From positions 1,328,871 through 1,392,870 of the forward strand of contig JACVVK020000150.1 of NCBI GenBank assembly GCA_018292915.2: a stretch of 64,000 nucleotides of DNA. Direction: 5' to 3'. The translations under genes were made by a program, and so were the position numbers. Position 1 is the stretch's first letter, and every line of letters starts with the position of its first letter. Source of the DNA: Batillaria attramentaria. Taxonomy: Eukaryota; Mollusca; Gastropoda; Batillariidae. Under the pieces are notes generated by a model, which saw only the letters and a program-made list of their open reading frames with translations, did not search any database and had not been told where the DNA came from. Positions 26,471-38,837 of the stretch are shown here, one piece after another.

Positions 26471-26657
26471 TCGGGGGGGGGGGGGGGGGGAGCCGGGATA
26501 GCCGAATGGTAGAGCGTTGGACTCTCAATGCTCGGGTCATGAGTCCGAATCCCGACTGGGGCCAGATATTTGTGCTGGCCTTTTTCTCGTTGCCCCGTCT
26601 TTGACATCACCTATACGCGGTGGAAAAGGACGTTAAACTCCCAAACACCCACCCACC
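26471..26657 (+). mobile_element. SINE family A, copy 5
   Basis: A full-length, slightly diverged copy with a G run of about 17 at its 5' edge. Eleven-bp target-site duplications TCCTGCGTGCG flank it at 26460-26470 and 26658-26668, so the G run is inside the inserted unit. Confidence 0.85.
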
Positions 26658-27281
26658 TCCTGCGTGCGGCGTCAGTGTCAATGCTGCTGGAAGCCACATG
26701 GCGACCTTAATCAGAAATGTTCACGAAATAAGTGAAAGCGAACTAATGCAGTTTCTGGACGGAGTGCGTTTACTTTTGGTGGTCGGGTGGGTGGGCAAAC
26801 CAACATGCCCTTTCCGTTCATTGTCCGGGTATTGTCCGCAATTTTGAATCAGCCGGGTTTATGACAATATGGACGACTGTCGGCCCACACACGGTGTTCT
26901 GTTTGACAGCTGGATTGTTGTGCATCTCTCCGTTGAATCCTTTCTGACACGTTTTCAAAACCAGATCAGGTGAGACATATCCGTGTGGGGTCCATTCATT
27001 TTCGCTATTGCCCCTGTAATCACTTGTCTAGGCATATTTCTGTGTGTGTATGCGTACAAACAGCTTTATTGGTAGCATTAGCCTGTACTGCATGAGCAGC
27101 TGAAAGTAAAACTGACTTTATACAGGAAAATCATAATTTTCAGTTACGCCGCGAATTACTGACTTGAAGCCGAATCATCAAAAACGCTTGTCACCACTAG
27201 CGTGACAAACTTTCAGTAGGTGTCGAATTAAAGTCTCAATCCCATAGAATAGTCTGTGGAAAATTTTTCATCGAATGTGCT

Positions 27282-27694
27282 TAAAGATCTAAGCTCCCAA
27301 CAAAACGCTTTCCGAAGTGTGAAAATTTTTTACGGAGTTGACCGTGCAAGCACAGTCAACTCTGTCACAGTTGCAGAGTTTTCAGCGTCCCTGAAACCCC
27401 ATCTAAAGCCAAGGGCAGCCTGATTCACAGCTCAGTTTGCGTTTAGACACCGAGCGAGAAAGATCGTGCAGCACTCAACATCCCGGCGCTAGACACTGTA
27501 GCGAACTAGCGATGCGTCTCGCTCACTGACCAAAAGCCAAATAATGTCACGACAAACTCGTGCTCTGGTTTTATAAGGGTCCCCGAAGCGCTGAAAACTC
27601 TGCAACTGTGACAGAGTTGGCTGTGCTTGCACGGTCGACTCTGTAAAACTTTTTACACTTCGGAAAGCTTTTTGTTGGAAACATAGATCTTTAA
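27282..27694. mobile_element. Fold-back element with ~107-bp inverted arms
   Basis: The left arm 27282-27388 is an imperfect reverse complement of 27588-27694, with about a dozen mismatches or small gaps. Shared blocks include AAAGATCT, TTCCGAAGTGT, GTGCAAGCACAG and TCTGTCACAGTTGCAGAG. The spacer is about 200 bp. A transcript through it would form a long double-stranded hairpin. Confidence 0.75.
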
Positions 27695-28198
27695 TTCCTA
27701 ATACTTGAAAATATTCCGACTTATGCTGCACTCCACTGAACCATGGCAAGGACACAGAAAGAGACACTTGGTGGTATCAGGAGTGTCCGTTTTCAATGTG
27801 TTAGGGATTCGTACGCTAAAGAAGGGACTCCGTTTTCTGTCAGTAAACTTTGTCCCCTGAGTCCATCCCTCGACCATTGTTCATGGTCACGTTCGCCATT
27901 ATCCAGCTGGTCATTCAGACGCGGTATAAAGGTTGCCAAGCTGACTGGGCATGAGGACACATTTCCTAAAGCTCAAAGGGACTAGTTCGCCATGTTATCT
28001 GTCCGAACCTCTCATCATACACTCTCCACAACAGTTGAATTACTGAATTTAATCAAGTTTTTGCTTTAGTAATCTGTGATTTGGCAAGTCAGTGTTCTTG
28101 GACTTCCGTTTCAACTGATTGTGTGCGGAGCTTAGTCTAAGTGAACGAGATGCTTTTTGTCAGTTCAACTTAAGCTATGTTTCCCACACTGAGGTGGA

Positions 28199-28392
28199 GC
28201 CCGGGGTGGGTGGGTGTGGGTGGGGTGGGTGTTTAGGGGTTTAACGTCCTTTTCCACCACATACGGGTGATATCAAAGACGGGGCAACGATGAAAAAGCC
28301 AGCACAAATATCTGGCCCCAGCCGGATACGAACTCACGACCCGAGCATCAGAAGTCCAACGCTCTGCCATTCGGCCACCCCGGCTCCCCACA
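28199..28392 (-). mobile_element. SINE family A, copy 6
   Basis: A full-length reverse-strand copy with perfect 14-bp target-site duplications CACACTGAGGTGGA at 28185-28198 and 28393-28406. The short perfect duplications suggest a recent insertion. Confidence 0.88.
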
Positions 28393-30068
28393 CACACTGA
28401 GGTGGAACCGGTATTCTGTTTTTTTTTTTTTTTTACACAGTCATCAGTCTAATCTAATTTTCCCGTATCTCTAATCAGTAAACTGTGTTCAAGACAAACC
28501 GTGTGGCTACTTGAAGACCCTACCAGTCACCAACTATAAAGCATCTTTTCGCACCACACTACAGCCTGCTGGATGCTGGTATGGTTGATGGTATTACTGA
28601 CGCTGACGCCGAGTCTGAGAATGACTGAATGATCACCTCTGGGAACGCCCTGACTAGAACCAGGTGCCCCACCAGGCCCTGCAGGAGGTCAACACATGCC
28701 CCACCTTGAGACCTGGAGGGCGGAGGGACCTGAGTACTGGCACTCTCTCAGCTTGTCCCTTGCTGGTAATCTCGTAGTCACCTATTTTCTACAGGAACTG
28801 AACTTGGCGAAGAGGCTGTGCTACAGGTCCAGATTCACTTCCCCGTCCCCGCCACAGGGGTTGTTGGGGACAGCTGTTCTGATCACTAGTAAGCAGTATA
28901 TTGATAGGTCCGTCTTCAGTCCTGGTGTACCTGCAAAATTTAACATACCGAAAGCTGCAGAGTGTGGATGTGACAAAAGTTCACAGGCAGCGTTTGAGAA
29001 GTGCCCCGGACAGTTGTACAGACATCTAGTGGTGATCAACGTGTCCACAGTTAGCTAGTAGCGTGGTCTCAGTGTGGATGCTGATAGTCAACGCCGACAT
29101 TGATTAGCATGGGCGCTTAGTAACTCACGTAGGTTCTTTTGTCACAGTGTCTGTTCTGAGCTGACACCTCTCTCTCTCTCTCTCCTCCTCCTCCTCCTCA
29201 GTCCCCCAGTTTTAGTAGATTAGTCTATAGAACAGCAACGGCAAATGCCGGTGATGCCAGAATGACAAACTGAAGTCAAGCAAGTCTACCGTTGTAAACT
29301 GAAGAAAGTATCGTAACCACTGCTCTACCTCAGTGATCTCTCTCAGTCTCACTCTGCCGTGCACGACACTGATGTGTGTCGAGTCAGTGCTGTGCGGTGT
29401 GTGTGTGTGTGCGTGCGTGTGTGGGCGTGTGTGTGTGTGTGTGTGTGTGTGCTCCTAGTCTCCTCATCAGTCGGTGTACTATACTGAGTCAGTCACAAAG
29501 GCTGAAGTATATGAACGGAATGCAGTGGTTCCTCTTTTCGTTCAGTCACTCGCAGTCTCTTTGGCTGATTAGATGCGCTGGCGTGACTCAGTCTTGGCAC
29601 TGAAGTCAACTCTCATCTCGAACACACACTAAAAGATCTCGAACGGACCAACTTGAACTAGAAGCTAACCAAACTTACAAGTCCGATGTCTTTCTACACT
29701 GACTGACATGGCTAATTCACTAGAGAGCTACACGGAGTCTCTGAACTCGATGGCTAGTAGCTGTTTCAGTCACAATCCCACAGCGGCACTCCGCCCGTAA
29801 TTACAAACTGGCAGAGATGGGTGCTCGGTGAGGCATCTCATTTTCCTCTCGTTACCTTGTTGCGATACTGAGATGCCATTCGACGTAGCGCTCATTCTCA
29901 ACAGCGGCGGATGCTGATGCCAGTGACGGGTTCAGTTCTGCCGCCAGAGTCTCGCAGCCTTCTTGGCGCCGGCAAAGGCGAGCTGCTTGAATGATGGGCT
30001 TGACATGCATGGACTCGCGGTGAACTGACACTGAAGGTCAGGATGTCAAACATCAGTATAGGTTGCCC

Positions 30069-30190
30069 TTCTCAATCAATCAATCAATCAATCAATCAGC
30101 TTTATTTGTATTCATTATAGGCTGTTTGTACCGCAGGTGACTGATCAAAAGGTACAACAACATGAGGGTAATAAGTAAGCTAATCAGAGG
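30069..30190 (-). mobile_element. Possible LINE or SINE 3' tail with (TGAT)n
   Basis: On the minus strand AATACAAATAAAGC is followed by (TGAT)n (plus-strand (AATC)n at 30069-30099). An AATAAA followed by a short repeat is typical of LINE 3' ends. No coding remnant is visible. Confidence 0.4.
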
Positions 30191-30327
30191 CTATCTAAGG
30201 GAAAAGTTTTGAAAAGGACACTTAGATATCTAAGAATCTAAGGACTGCAAATGAAAATACACAGATAAATGGGAGGCAGTCATTAAGATTATCAAACTAA
30301 TAACAACAAAATCACTTTGAAACCACC

Positions 30328-30402
30328 ACACACACACACACACACACACACACAACACACACACCACACACACACAACACACACACACACACACACACAC
30401 CA
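30328..30402. repeat. Interrupted (CA)n microsatellite
   Basis: CA units broken by AACA and ACCA interruptions. Confidence 0.9.
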
Positions 30403-30952
30403 CTCTCCTTACACCCCAAACCACCCCGCCTTCAAAATCACCTCTGAATCCGCCGCTACCGCGTGTCGGACCAGTGTACCTGGGCAGATCGGCAATGATA
30501 TGCATACCTCCGCTGAGGGGGTCGACCTTTCTTCCGATGCAGCAGCCAGCCAGCCGTGCACCAGGGTCGTAATCCGATGAATGTCGCTGACCTCAAGCGA
30601 GCCCTCTTCCTGACCTTACGAGGCCTAAACGACCACGCGTGCATTACACAATAAATTGGAGGTAGTCTATCGCCAGGCTGTGCTTTCAGTTTACAAATGA
30701 CTGGAGAAGAATGGGTCATTCTGAGGGGCGTCACAGCGGAAGGTTGGAGTTGAAGGTGGGCTAAGAAAATTAATGACCTTGTCCAGGCCAAGACCTGGGC
30801 TCGTGATAGCTGGCACGAACTTCAAAGGAGAGGACCGTGTGGTCAATGGACCGTGTAGATCTTCCGGCTGGGGCGGCCAGCTGGACTGGACAGTAATGAG
30901 AATCGAAGGGTAATGATTCTTATTCCATGGGGACAGTCGGGGGAGGGGTGCC

Positions 30953-30954
<2 letters not shown>

Positions 30955-31018
<64 letters not shown>
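30955..31018. repeat. (GT)n followed by (GA)n
   Basis: (GT)n at 30955-30989 changes abruptly to (GA)n at 30990-31018. Confidence 0.92.
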
Positions 31019-31021
<3 letters not shown>

Positions 31022-31114
31022 CTAGGGCCTCCTTCCGACTACCACCGGACGCAGGTTCAGGAAATAATAATAATAATATCAATGAAGATTTGTCTGGCGC
31101 CCAACCTCCTGAAC

Positions 31115-31365
31115 CACAGAACCGCTATATACACACAGTCATACATACAGTCTCAATACACTCTTACAAACATCATGATAATGGTGTACACACACACATA
31201 CCTACCTACCTACCTACCTACATGCACACATACATACATACACACAGTCATACATACAGTCTCAATACACTCTTGCAAACATCATAATTGTGTACATACA
31301 TACATAAATACACCTACATACATACATACATACATACATACATACATACATACATACATACAGGC
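31115..31365. repeat. (TACC)n / (TACA)n tetranucleotide region with a repeated flank
   Basis: (CTAC)n at about 31199-31220 and (CATA)n at 31318-31362. A unit with CACACAGTCATACATACAGT and CTCAATACACTCTT occurs twice (about 31132 and 31240), so the whole block is a tandem duplication of about 108 bp. Confidence 0.85.
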
Positions 31366-31959
31366 AATCTACCATATATAAAAATGATACTGACGAAGAT
31401 GATAAGATGAACATGATCAGGTTTTAGGAAACTACAGTGAAGATCCGCACTTCTGGTCCTCGAAGTTCATCAAGTGAATTCACAGATGTGACCTTTGCCG
31501 TTCAGCAGTTCATACAACAGCTCAATTTTGTGGACACCCCCCCCCCCTCTCATCTCTCTGTGCCATCATGCGTGCGTGTGAACGTATGTGTTTTGCTGGT
31601 GGCTTAGTCTGTCACTATCCAATTACTTCAGCCGTTGACGGTCTTCCCCCTGGACGTCCACATTCAACCTCTTCAGCTGAGCGGTCAGCGTCTGACGGGC
31701 CATTGTGGCCGCTCCGTTCAAGCCGAAGTGGAGTAGTCAAGGTGAACTCCGCAGAGGCCTTGATTCACCTCCGGTCACATCGGGGTCCAGGGAAATTCCA
31801 CTGTCCAGTTCCCGCAAGGGCCGTTTCCCGCTACATTAACCCATCTTGTCCGAGCAGAAGAGGAGCTGCCCTTGCAAGTAATGATCGGTGGGTGGTTGGT
31901 TGAGTTTTACGCATGTCTTTGACTAGGTAAGTGCTAAAAAAAAAAAAAAAAAAGCTCCA

Positions 31960-32511
31960 GAGGCAGGATGTTAATTCTGGAACAAGTTCCTCAAGAGAGA
32001 CACCTGAGAGACGTTGTCGGCGGAACTATAAAGTATTAACCATCTGCCACAGAGCTTTCCTTAGGAACGATTTACCCAGTTACATACATGATTTACTTGT
32101 GCCATATGCACCATCCAGGAGTCTTCGTCCTGAAAATTCAATTATTTTGTCTGTACCTCGACATAAAATGCATAACTATGGTAGACGTTCTTTTTTCATT
32201 TTTGGCCCCAAAACTTGGAACATGCTGCCATTTGCTTTAAGAGCAATAAAACCAGAAAGTTCATTAAAAAGCAGTCTAAAAACTTACCTATTTAAAGCAT
32301 ATTTGTAATGGGAAAAATTTCAGACAAGATCTCTTTGGGTTTCTTCGTCGATCCTGCCTGTCGATCTTTCAGTTTAGTCATTCTGGAGTCTTCCTTTTAC
32401 TGCTTAATGTCTCATTTTTTGTTGTTGTCTGTTTAATTTGCGTTAGCGCTTAGAGCATGTAATTTTACATGAATATGCGCTTTGTAAATAAAATTATTAT
32501 TATTATTATTA
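31960..32511 (+). mobile_element. LINE 3' end (reverse transcriptase C-terminus)
   Basis: An open frame ending at 32308 includes CHRAFLRNDLPSYIHDLLVP, HNYGRRSFFIFGPKTWNMLP and SSLKTYLFKAYL, the C-terminal block of LINE ORF2 proteins. A non-coding 3' tail runs to GCGCTTTGTAAATAAAATTATTATT at 32511. The element is 5'-truncated just downstream of an A18 run. Confidence 0.8.
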
Positions 32512-34016
32512 ACTACTCCAAACCACCAACCACCAATCCTCTCTTCTGAGTTTCTCCATCGATCTAGGCGGATTGCAGAGGGACAAATTTAATCAAAGGT
32601 TCGGTCGGTCAAGGTCAAAGGGTTCTGCAATACTTACACAGATTCGACAGGTTTTTTTTTTTTTTTTTTTTTGCCGCAAGAACAACTTTCAGGAAGCTGG
32701 CCTCTTGACCCTAGACTGATGGCGATACAGTAATTGGCTGACAAGTGTTTCACCATCCCATATCAAATGAATTTAACTTCATGCAGTGATGACAGCACAA
32801 TAGTGAAGGGGGCGGCAGAACCCAGCTAGAATTCAATAAATACACAAGCGAGGCTAAAGTCAAATATGCTATCATAGGGGAAAACACGCAAAGAAACATC
32901 AGCAAAGGACAAGAGAGGATTTTTTTTAAGATGACGTTTAACGAAAGCTCGAGACCGCTGTGTCTACAGACGAACCCAAACTGCAAAGACAGACATTCAG
33001 ACAACACTGATTTGCAGTCCGTCTTCTAAAGGCTGTGCGGTGGCCAATTACAAAACGCACGTATACTGTTGGTACGAAGCACAAATAATGATTTTTTTGA
33101 GCCGGTGTACACTGAACTAGCGCACGCTTACACCTACACATAAAACAAACGAACAAGCAACGGCTGGTCTAAGTCGAATGCACCTGTCCCGTAACTTCAA
33201 TAAAGCTTTTGATTACCCTTATCCTATGTGTACATGTTCAAGGCGAAACATGCTAAGCTTGCCCTATAGTTATGTCACACCAGAACTAAATCTCCCAAGA
33301 AAAAAAAGGCTCTACTATCAGAACAGCTCGGCTCAAGCCTACTTACATTCAAAGAACACTGAACTAGTGATTGTTTCCGAGATTTCAACTCATTGCTTTT
33401 GCCTGCGTCCGTCCGGCTTTGGCATGCCGATCGTTTTATCTCGAACATTCGGCAAAGCAGTTTCGGCTGTTGTGGAGAGTTGTAATGAGAGGATTATGAG
33501 CGAGTCGAGTAGGCTCACTCCAAGCTGGGCCCTCTCGCTCTCAGTCCTGGCCTTTGAGGGTCAATGTAAATCATTGCGTGTCCGCCCACTAGTGCATGCT
33601 GCTTGAGTGCAGCGGGCCGCTACTGTGTTTTGATGTTACATGTTACGAGACTCACGTTTGTCCACCATGGGTTAGATGTTTGGTTATAAATCGGGAAGAC
33701 TTGATTTAGGGTCTGGCGCTGCTCAGCTGGTCGGCGAGGTGATGGTCGTGGAAAGGTCACTGGCAGTAACGCGTTGAGGGCACTGTCCACTGCAGAGACA
33801 GTCGTCTGTGTATGTGACCGCTGTTCGGCTCGTTTTACCAGTGTTCCCAGTGGTTGTCTGGTTGTTTGATCCCCCCCCCCCCCCCCCCGAGGCGCTGGCC
33901 GTCCCAGGTGCTTGCCTCGTCAGCTTGTTTTCGGGTCGACCGTGACAGCTCAGTACCGCTCGATCTCAAATTCTGAGCTGAAGAGCGGATGTTGCATAGG
34001 CACTCGATCGATCGAT

Positions 34017-34093
34017 CAAACAAACAAACAAACAAACAAACAAACAAACAAACAAACAAACAAACAAACAAACAAACAAACAAACAAACAAAC
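34017..34093. repeat. (CAAA)n microsatellite
   Basis: About 19 CAAA units preceded by a short (ATCG)n. Confidence 0.95.
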
Positions 34094-34409
34094 ACAATGG
34101 GTGTAGGTTTTATTGACATACTGTACGAAATTCCCATTCAAAACATCATCCTTCTCATGAATATCCTAATACGTATAACCAAAGGATGCATTCCTTTTTC
34201 CCTCGCGTTTTGGTAAATAAACCCCAATACCAGTAACCCCGACTCGCAGCTGCCCAGAGCGTACAGCGTAAAATGGGCGTACAGCCCTTTTCAGTATTCT
34301 TTGTAAGGAGAGACTGCTTCTGCGCTCCCGCCCTGCCGTGAAACAAGGTATTTTCAAGCGGTAATCGAGTAACTGGATCTGCACGGAGAATGGCCATACC
34401 TCGCCGGTC

Positions 34410-34542
34410 ACGCAGGGAAAGACTGTCTAGGGTTCGAATCCCGACAGAGCCAAAAAGTTGTGCAGGCCTTTTTCAGTCATTGCCCTCGTCTTCGAAATCA
34501 CCCTCGCAATGGACAGAAGGCGTCAGAACACCCACCCACCCT
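34410..34542 (+). mobile_element. SINE family A-like, diverged copy 7
   Basis: A B box (GGTTCGAATCCC) is followed by a body that resembles family A (GTGCAGGCCTTTTTCAGTCA, then CACCCACCCACC). The body is strongly diverged and the first half of the head is not recognisable. Confidence 0.5.
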
Positions 34543-34883
34543 CGCCGCACTTTTTTTTTTTCCTCTAATACACACGGGCTATGTTGCGCACATTCTGGTG
34601 ACCCGATCTACCAACTTACCTGTATCTATGACCTAACAGTAACAGGTGCATCGTCAGTTTTTTCGCAAGGCCGAGAGAATCAGGAGGTCGGTGATCTTGT
34701 CAGCGAGCTTCTGATCCAAGCAATGCTTTGGTCACGTTCAACAAGCAAGCGGCGTCTGGGGGATATGTCACGTTAGTCAACATCAGGGAGACAGTGTTAC
34801 TCGCAGTTAAAGGCCCATTGACGCACAGATATTCTGAGCTGTTTTGCTAGTGTCCGACATCAGATCGTGCCACTTAGACATCT

Positions 34884-35165
34884 GGGCCCGTACGTAGAAC
34901 TCGAGGTTAATTTAACCCACGGATACGGGCCTACCCAGACTAGACAAAAGAAACCCCAAACAAAATTAAATGAAAAAAGGAAGCGAAGAAAGAAAGACAA
35001 AAATCCTTCTATAGACGGCTTAGGCCAACCATGGTGGAATGGACCCGCCTCCTGATTGAAAACAAAAAAACAACAGAAAATTTAACTCTATAGCTAGTTT
35101 TTAGTTCGAGGTTAGACTCTAACCCTGGGCTAAAATCCCTAACCTCGACTTTTACATGCGGGCCC
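34884..35165. mobile_element. MITE-like element with GGGCCC termini
   Basis: GGGCCCGTACGTAGAACTCG at the left matches the reverse complement of the right end (GGGCCCGCATGTAAAAGTCG), and both continue AGGTTA. About 280 bp, no coding capacity. Target-site duplication not found. Confidence 0.55.
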
Positions 35166-35683
35166 TGCACAGTTACAGCATCAAACAGCACGCGCCGATT
35201 TCGCCTCTCATCTCATCTCTGCCACAGTTGATCATCACTACGTGGCAAGTAGGTCGATCCGGCTCCCATCAGTATCAGTGCACTGCGAGCGTAACTCGTA
35301 AGCTGCCAAAACCTACCCGGCCGCCGCGCGAAACACGCGAAGCAACCGAACTGGAACCGAAGCACTACGTCAACAATTGATCACATCCGCAAAGTAGTTC
35401 CCGCGAAGCGTGAGCCTAGTTTGATTGCAGTCTGTTTTGTTTAGTTTAGTTGTCCATCTTTAGCGTGTTGTTATCTGTATTGCAAAAGACATGTACCGAA
35501 AAGGACACCGGGAGATAAATGACGCTTTTCCGTAAATTTTCCAAACTCAGTGTGGCTGAAACTATTGGTGGTGACGTCACAGTCGAAGCGAGCTGTGTGT
35601 TACCGAGTGACAACATTTCACAGGCTGGCGCCGAGCCAACAGAGGCTAAAGGCGAAGGGTAAAACGAGGGGTCCGTTCAGGCC

Positions 35684-36003
35684 ATGTCACACGAGAGGGC
35701 AAGAACACTTGAAAACATGTTTCGCTGTTTTCAGATGTTTCGCTGTGAAACAACGTGTTTTGTCGTGTGACCTACTTCAAAACAATGTTTTCAAAACATG
35801 TTTCGGTTGTGTTTTGTGCTTCAACCAATGAAACCTTGTTCAATGAGTTAAGGGAGAGCACTCTACGCATGTTTCGAGGTTGTTTTGCAAAACGTGTTTT
35901 CACGTGTGTGTCTTTTTTTTCCGGAAAGCATGTTTCGGACGTTTATCCTTTCAAAACATGTTTTACAAAACATGTTTAGGAAAACTTGTTTTCAGTGTGA
36001 CAT
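35684..36003. mobile_element. MITE-like element rich in AAAACATGTTTT palindromes
   Basis: Nine-bp inverted ends ATGTCACAC and GTGTGACAT enclose about 300 bp crowded with variants of AAAACATGTTTCG and AAAACATGTTTT in both directions. No coding capacity. Confidence 0.5.
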
Positions 36004-36659
36004 CACCTTTAGTGTTACTGTTACTCATTGACTGGAGGAGCTTCGGGTGCCAATTCTAATTCAGTTTTACAGGCCAAATCTTTGATTTTTTCTGCTCACA
36101 GGTCGTTTTCGTGGTGTCGTGTCATCACACCACTTAGATACCTGTACAGTGACAGCATCTTACATGCTGGCACTGAGCCAGCAGAAGCGTACTCGCTGAC
36201 GCTGATGATACACTGAGCGAAAGCGTTGTACCAACAGCCGTAAAGTTTGAATGTTAAACCGCTCGCCCATAGTGTAAGCAACATTGTGTCCCATTAAGAG
36301 CTGTCCTACTCATTAAGAAAAATAATTTTGAGCGTACACTGAGGGGCACTCAGGAGCGAAACTGTTCCAAAACAATAGTTGGCTTAGTAAACATGGAAAT
36401 AGTCCGCTTAACTGAAGGCAACATTTTGTTTTTGAACAGTTACGCTTGCGTTTTCGTCGTTCGAGCGCGGCTATCATACGTCAGTGGGTCGCATTCGGAG
36501 CTCTTCTAGGCCGGCGGACTATTTGGAGCGCGCGGGCGCAGACCGTGGCAAAAGCGCAACCGGCTGTTCCAAAACAGACGTCTCCCTACATGAAACCTAG
36601 AACTACATGGGAGCAACGGGACAGCGCCTTGAAGTCTATGCATAGTGCAGTTTTCTGGA

Positions 36660-36682
36660 CCCCCCCCCCCCCCCCCGTGTGT

Positions 36683-36716
<34 letters not shown>

Positions 36717-36784
36717 CTGGTGTGGTGTGTGTGTGTGTGTGTGTGTGGTGTGGTGTGTGTGTGTGTGTGTGTGTGGTGTGGTGT

Positions 36785-36824
<40 letters not shown>

Positions 36825-36866
36825 CCCCCGTGTGTGTGTGGGAGTGGGGGGTGGGGGTGGGGGGTT

Positions 36867-36917
<51 letters not shown>
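36660..36917. repeat. Poly(C) and compound (GT)n tract
   Basis: A C17 run leads into several (GT)n blocks interrupted by GGTGTGGTGTGG and a G-rich GGAGTGGGGGGTGGGGGTGG segment that could form a G-quadruplex. Confidence 0.93.
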
Positions 36918-36929
36918 ACTTCACCGCGT

Positions 36930-38600
36930 GTTTTCTTATTATCCCCTTCATTGTTGCATACACTGCATTCCAGCCCTGGTGCGAAGCCGCTGGATTTGAC
37001 ATTCCTTTCTTTGTTGTGGACTGACCGTATCTCGGCCTTTTCTCAATACTGAGGCTCACGGGGTCAAGTTCGGCATACGCGATTGTTCCCCTGCCCAAAC
37101 ACACACGTAATTTGTACAGGGATCCAGTTTCATGTCCCGAGTTTGGATTAGGCCGCGGTGACGCAGGGGTATCCTAAATTCCCCACTGACTCGTCTGAGT
37201 AGCCTCAGTGCACGGGGAGAAACATGGGAAGCAGGCTTACTGACGACTCAACAAGTGTTGTCCAGTCAGTCAATGAGGTACATGTACCGTTTAAATGACT
37301 TCATGTCTGGCTTGTGTAATTTTTTTCTCCCTTCAGTTTTGACCATTCTTTTCATAATTTGACGGTAGTAGTGGTATGTTTCACTATAATCTCTTTAGCC
37401 CAAAAACATAAACTCAAAACAAATTAAAAATAAACTCCTTTGATGATATTTTCTTCCATGATAATTAGGGAGAAGAAACCCAAACCGAATTTAATAGTGT
37501 TTAATGGACAAAGTCGAAAGAGTCATGTCAGTTTACACTGACAACTGAGACTGAAGACCGTCTGTGACCACGTTTTCAACTTGAGGCAAGTTGATGGCTG
37601 TAGTAAGACTAATTGGTCTGGAAACTGCTTTTGAACATTAGGATTACTCTAATAAACTACCAACACCTTGGAATTTGTTTTACTTGCTTCATGCTGGATT
37701 TTTTTAAAACTCTCAGCTCATCACTGATTCTGGCACTTTACCGGAAGGCTGCACGATGGCTTTAAACTGAAAAAAAAAAGTTGTTTGACTGCTGCTAATA
37801 ACCTGCAGACGATTGCCAGGGTGCACCATCCGAGCATGTGCACACCAGCAGTCGCACTAAACGAAGTTGACGGCACTCTTACAGTCGTCAGAGCTCAGTC
37901 TGTGTTCTGCACTCGTTGACACCGCATGCTGGCTTCGGAGCCGTGGGCTGCGCCTTGCTAATTACAGACTTCCTACAACACTAGTCCCAAATCCAGGCTT
38001 CCTTCCTTTCATTACACCTCAAGGCACGTCTAGACGCTGAAAATGTGCTTGTGGGCTGACTGAAGTTCTATAGCAACGAAGTTATATACAACTTCGTCAC
38101 TGTAGTGTAGACGAGAGATCGTCGCTCAGTGAGAGAGTGAGACAGTGGTGATTGTGGCGAATGACCAGTGAGAAATCCACCAGTATCGCTGTGATCGGTG
38201 TGTCCGTATCCACTCTGACAGGTCCATGTACATGTACTCCCTCCCCGCAAGTGTTGCACTACTGCCCCCGACACACACGTACCTCTTCGCACGGGCCGCT
38301 TTCGTCCCCCACTCACTCGCGTGCGGCTCGGAGCACTGAGGGGGGATAGCTCGGAGCTTTGGGGGGCACTTTCTTTCACCCCCTAGACGGTCCGCGACAC
38401 TAAATCTGACCGGCTTTTTCAGGGTTCAAGCCCCCCACGAGACACCGAGCTCGCGCAGTGAGGGGTTATCACTCTGTCTTTCAGGGGCAGGACTCTCACA
38501 CTCGAGTTTCTCTGTCAAACCAAAACAAAGGAAACTCGACGCGCTGACAGAGTGGAGGGGAGAGAAATCGAGACAAGGAGTGCGCCACCACGCGAAAATC
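36930..38600. other. Upstream flank of peroxidasin
   Basis: Presumed promoter and 5' leader region. CpG content rises towards 38.6 kb, but no TATA box or clear initiator is visible. I cannot place the transcription start. Confidence 0.4.
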
Positions 38601-38618
38601 GCGGCGGTACACCGCCGC
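38601..38618 (+). promoter_or_regulatory. GC-rich hairpin in the presumed 5' leader
   Basis: GCGGCGGT and ACCGCCGC form a perfect 8-bp stem with a 2-nt loop, ending 37 nt before the peroxidasin start codon. If this stretch is in the mRNA it would be a stable cap-proximal hairpin. Transcription start is unknown and no TATA box is evident. Confidence 0.35.
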
Positions 38619-38655
38619 AGCGCACTGAGAGAAAACTTCAGTCGTCGCTGGAAAG

Positions 38656-38837
38656 ATGGGGAATACCGCCAAAGTTTTCTTGTCGTCGTCTGCAGTTTTC
38701 CTCCTGTGGATTTTATCCGTGTTGCCAGGCAGCCTGGCCTGTCCATCGAGGTGTCTGTGCTTCCGAACCAACGTACGGTGCATGTTCTTGCAGTTGGAGA
38801 CCATCCCAAGGAATATACCGGCGGACACGACTGTGTT
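38656..38837 (+). CDS. PXDN: Peroxidasin exon 1: start codon, signal peptide, LRR N-cap
   Basis: The ATG at 38656 opens a typical signal peptide: a short polar start, a hydrophobic core ([12 protein letters not shown]) and a likely cut after SLA before CPSRCLC. The following cysteines (CPSRCLC...RC) form the N-cap of the LRR block, ending in [13 protein letters not shown]. The exon ends TT, before donor GTGAGT at 38838, so the last leucine codon is split 2+1. The 5' leader and any upstream non-coding exon cannot be delimited. Confidence 0.92.

Noticed and set aside
33178..33606. A 142-codon plus-strand frame
   Set aside because: No recognisable domain, no splice context and ordinary composition. 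Likely chance.
36446..37024. A 192-codon frame before and through the (GT)n block
   Set aside because: Over half of it is repeat-encoded, and the rest has no recognised features.
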